Of a stretch of DNA of 64,000 nt, positions 62,761-64,000 are shown in pieces (positions within the stretch are counted from its first letter, which is position 1; each line of letters opens with the position of its first letter). The DNA comes from Argyresthia goedartella (taxonomy: Eukaryota > Arthropoda > Insecta > Lepidoptera > Argyresthiidae). A program made the position numbers and the translations under genes. The DNA is taken from NCBI GenBank assembly GCA_949825045.1, contig OX463810.1:37954201-38018200 (forward strand). Direction: 5' to 3'. The notes below the pieces were generated by a model. That model saw nothing but the letters and a program-made list of their open reading frames with translations, searched no databases and had not been told where the DNA came from.

Positions 62761-63930
62761 AACAAACTATCCTCGACCTTTAACTCGAAGGTTAACACAG
62801 TTCATTACTCTCTTATTATCCATCTACCGTACTACAAAAACATTGTAATTAGATAAACACGTGTTTTATTCAAAATTTGATCGCGATTTTGTACTTTAAC
62901 ACTTTAAGTTAAGGTTCAAAAGGTCCCATGTAAAAAATATGTGTCGTTTACGACAGAACAGGCGTAAGTGGGTTGATAGCCTACGACCTGTGCCAAACTG
63001 CCAATCTTGTGCTTCTGTTCTTGAAGTCGACATATTTACATTCACAACCGAGACCAAGTTTCTCGTCCGGTCACATTTATTTATCGCAATAAATAATCAT
63101 TATTGTTTTTTCTTAAATTGAGATAATCTGTGTATAAACATGTAATAAATGTAGTTTGAATTTCACCCCTGCCTGACCCCTAAAAAATATACATTATTGC
63201 GTTTTTTCCTGGTTTTCCTTATATGTATTATCTTTCCACTAAAATGTACGACGCAGCTATAGCTTTTTTGCGCTCTTGCTGCTGAATATACAGAGGCCTA
63301 ATCCTAAAGATATATAGATAAAGATAAGGTATAGAGGAAGAACATTAAGGCGAATGAATACTTTGCTTCATCTAAATCCTCACGCGAAAGAATTCAGAAT
63401 ATTTTCTTTGTAACTATTTCTTATAAGGTTGAACAACTCCTAAATGTTTCACGTCAGTAAACTATCAGAAACCGGTGAAACGTTAATTTGATCAATTCAT
63501 TTCAAATCACGTATGTTGTCTCCTCAGGCGTTCCATGGTACCTAACCCTGGCAACTTGGTTTACTTATAGTATATGGATTTCGTCTTTACTTGAAGTCCA
63601 TTTCTTGGATGAAGTTGGACGTTTGTCTAAAATCAATGTAAATGGAAATAAGATAAGGGGATATCCTTATAATAAAATATCAAAAAATCCGTTGTTATAG
63701 TCTGTAAAAGATAGCTTGATTCCTGTAACAGCTGTCAGAATAACAGCCAAGAACTGGAGCTATGTCGATATATTTATCGAATATTTAGATAATATGAAAC
63801 TGAATGGACGCTTTTATACTTCTATGTCGCGCCAAATTTTCATTATGCATATGTAATACAGAATAGGGACAGAGCTATACCCGGTATATATAGCGCTGAT
63901 TCTATTCTATAGTTCATCATGTATGATAAA
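62761..63930. other. Anonymous sequence
   Basis: No gene or bounded repeat is recognised. Confidence 0.4.
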
Positions 63931-64000
63931 AAAATTGGCAAAAAAATATAATGATCACCAAAATATTTTTTTCCTACCCAAAATGGATTTTCATTAATCC
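63931..64000. mobile_element. Left arm of a core-and-arms repeat (Arm type 3), cut by window end
   Basis: AATATAATGATCACCAAAAT, then TTTTTTCCTACCCAAAATGG, match 9913-9965 of copy E closely. The core should lie just beyond the window. Confidence 0.6.

Overview
The window looks like intergenic or heterochromatic DNA from a lepidopteran insect (moth or butterfly). This is inferred from AT-rich sequence carrying tRNA-derived SINEs, LINE tails and palindromic repeats of kinds I associate with Lepidoptera. I found no convincing host protein-coding gene, rRNA or functional tRNA. Essentially every recognisable coding segment belongs to a transposable element, and most are broken.

Layout. 0-12 kb: the end of a mariner-type transposase at the left edge, SINEs, a solo LTR with target duplication, foldback MITEs, and the first copies of an unusual repeat family with a constant core and copy-specific inverted arms. 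12.5-20.5 kb: a minus-strand CR1/jockey-like LINE, split by a BEL/Pao LTR retrotransposon that has lost its reverse transcriptase, part of its integrase and its 3' LTR. 20.5-29.5 kb: SINEs, MITEs, a palindrome of about 960 bp, and a LINE reverse-transcriptase relic containing a SINE. 29.5-33 kb: an LTR retrotransposon with 1.1-kb LTRs and only an integrase remnant inside. 33-43 kb: interspersed repeats, a perfect TTAA-flanked piggyBac-like MITE, a second LTR element with 212-bp LTRs and no recognisable protein, and a trimeric SINE tail. 43-46 kb: minus-strand remains of a LINE that encodes an OTU-type cysteine-protease domain ahead of its endonuclease; the OTU region occurs twice. 46-52 kb: mostly anonymous sequence with SINE and MITE copies. 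52.5-57.7 kb: an apparently intact CR1-like LINE with two long open ORFs (PHD finger plus SGNH-like ORF1; endonuclease plus reverse transcriptase ORF2), inserted into an older repeat. 58-64 kb: more repeats, a pogo-like DNA transposon with matching terminal inverted repeats and a psq helix-turn-helix relic, and small perfect hairpins.

How the parts relate. The window is a record of nested insertions: SINE into LINE, BEL/Pao into LINE, LINE into older repeat, and a LINE 3' end into the OTU LINE. The only plausible autonomous element is the 52.5-57.7 kb LINE. The SINEs and MITEs must depend on proteins made elsewhere. Two SINE families share a short 3' core with the 12.5-kb LINE, which suggests a common reverse-transcriptase recognition signal.
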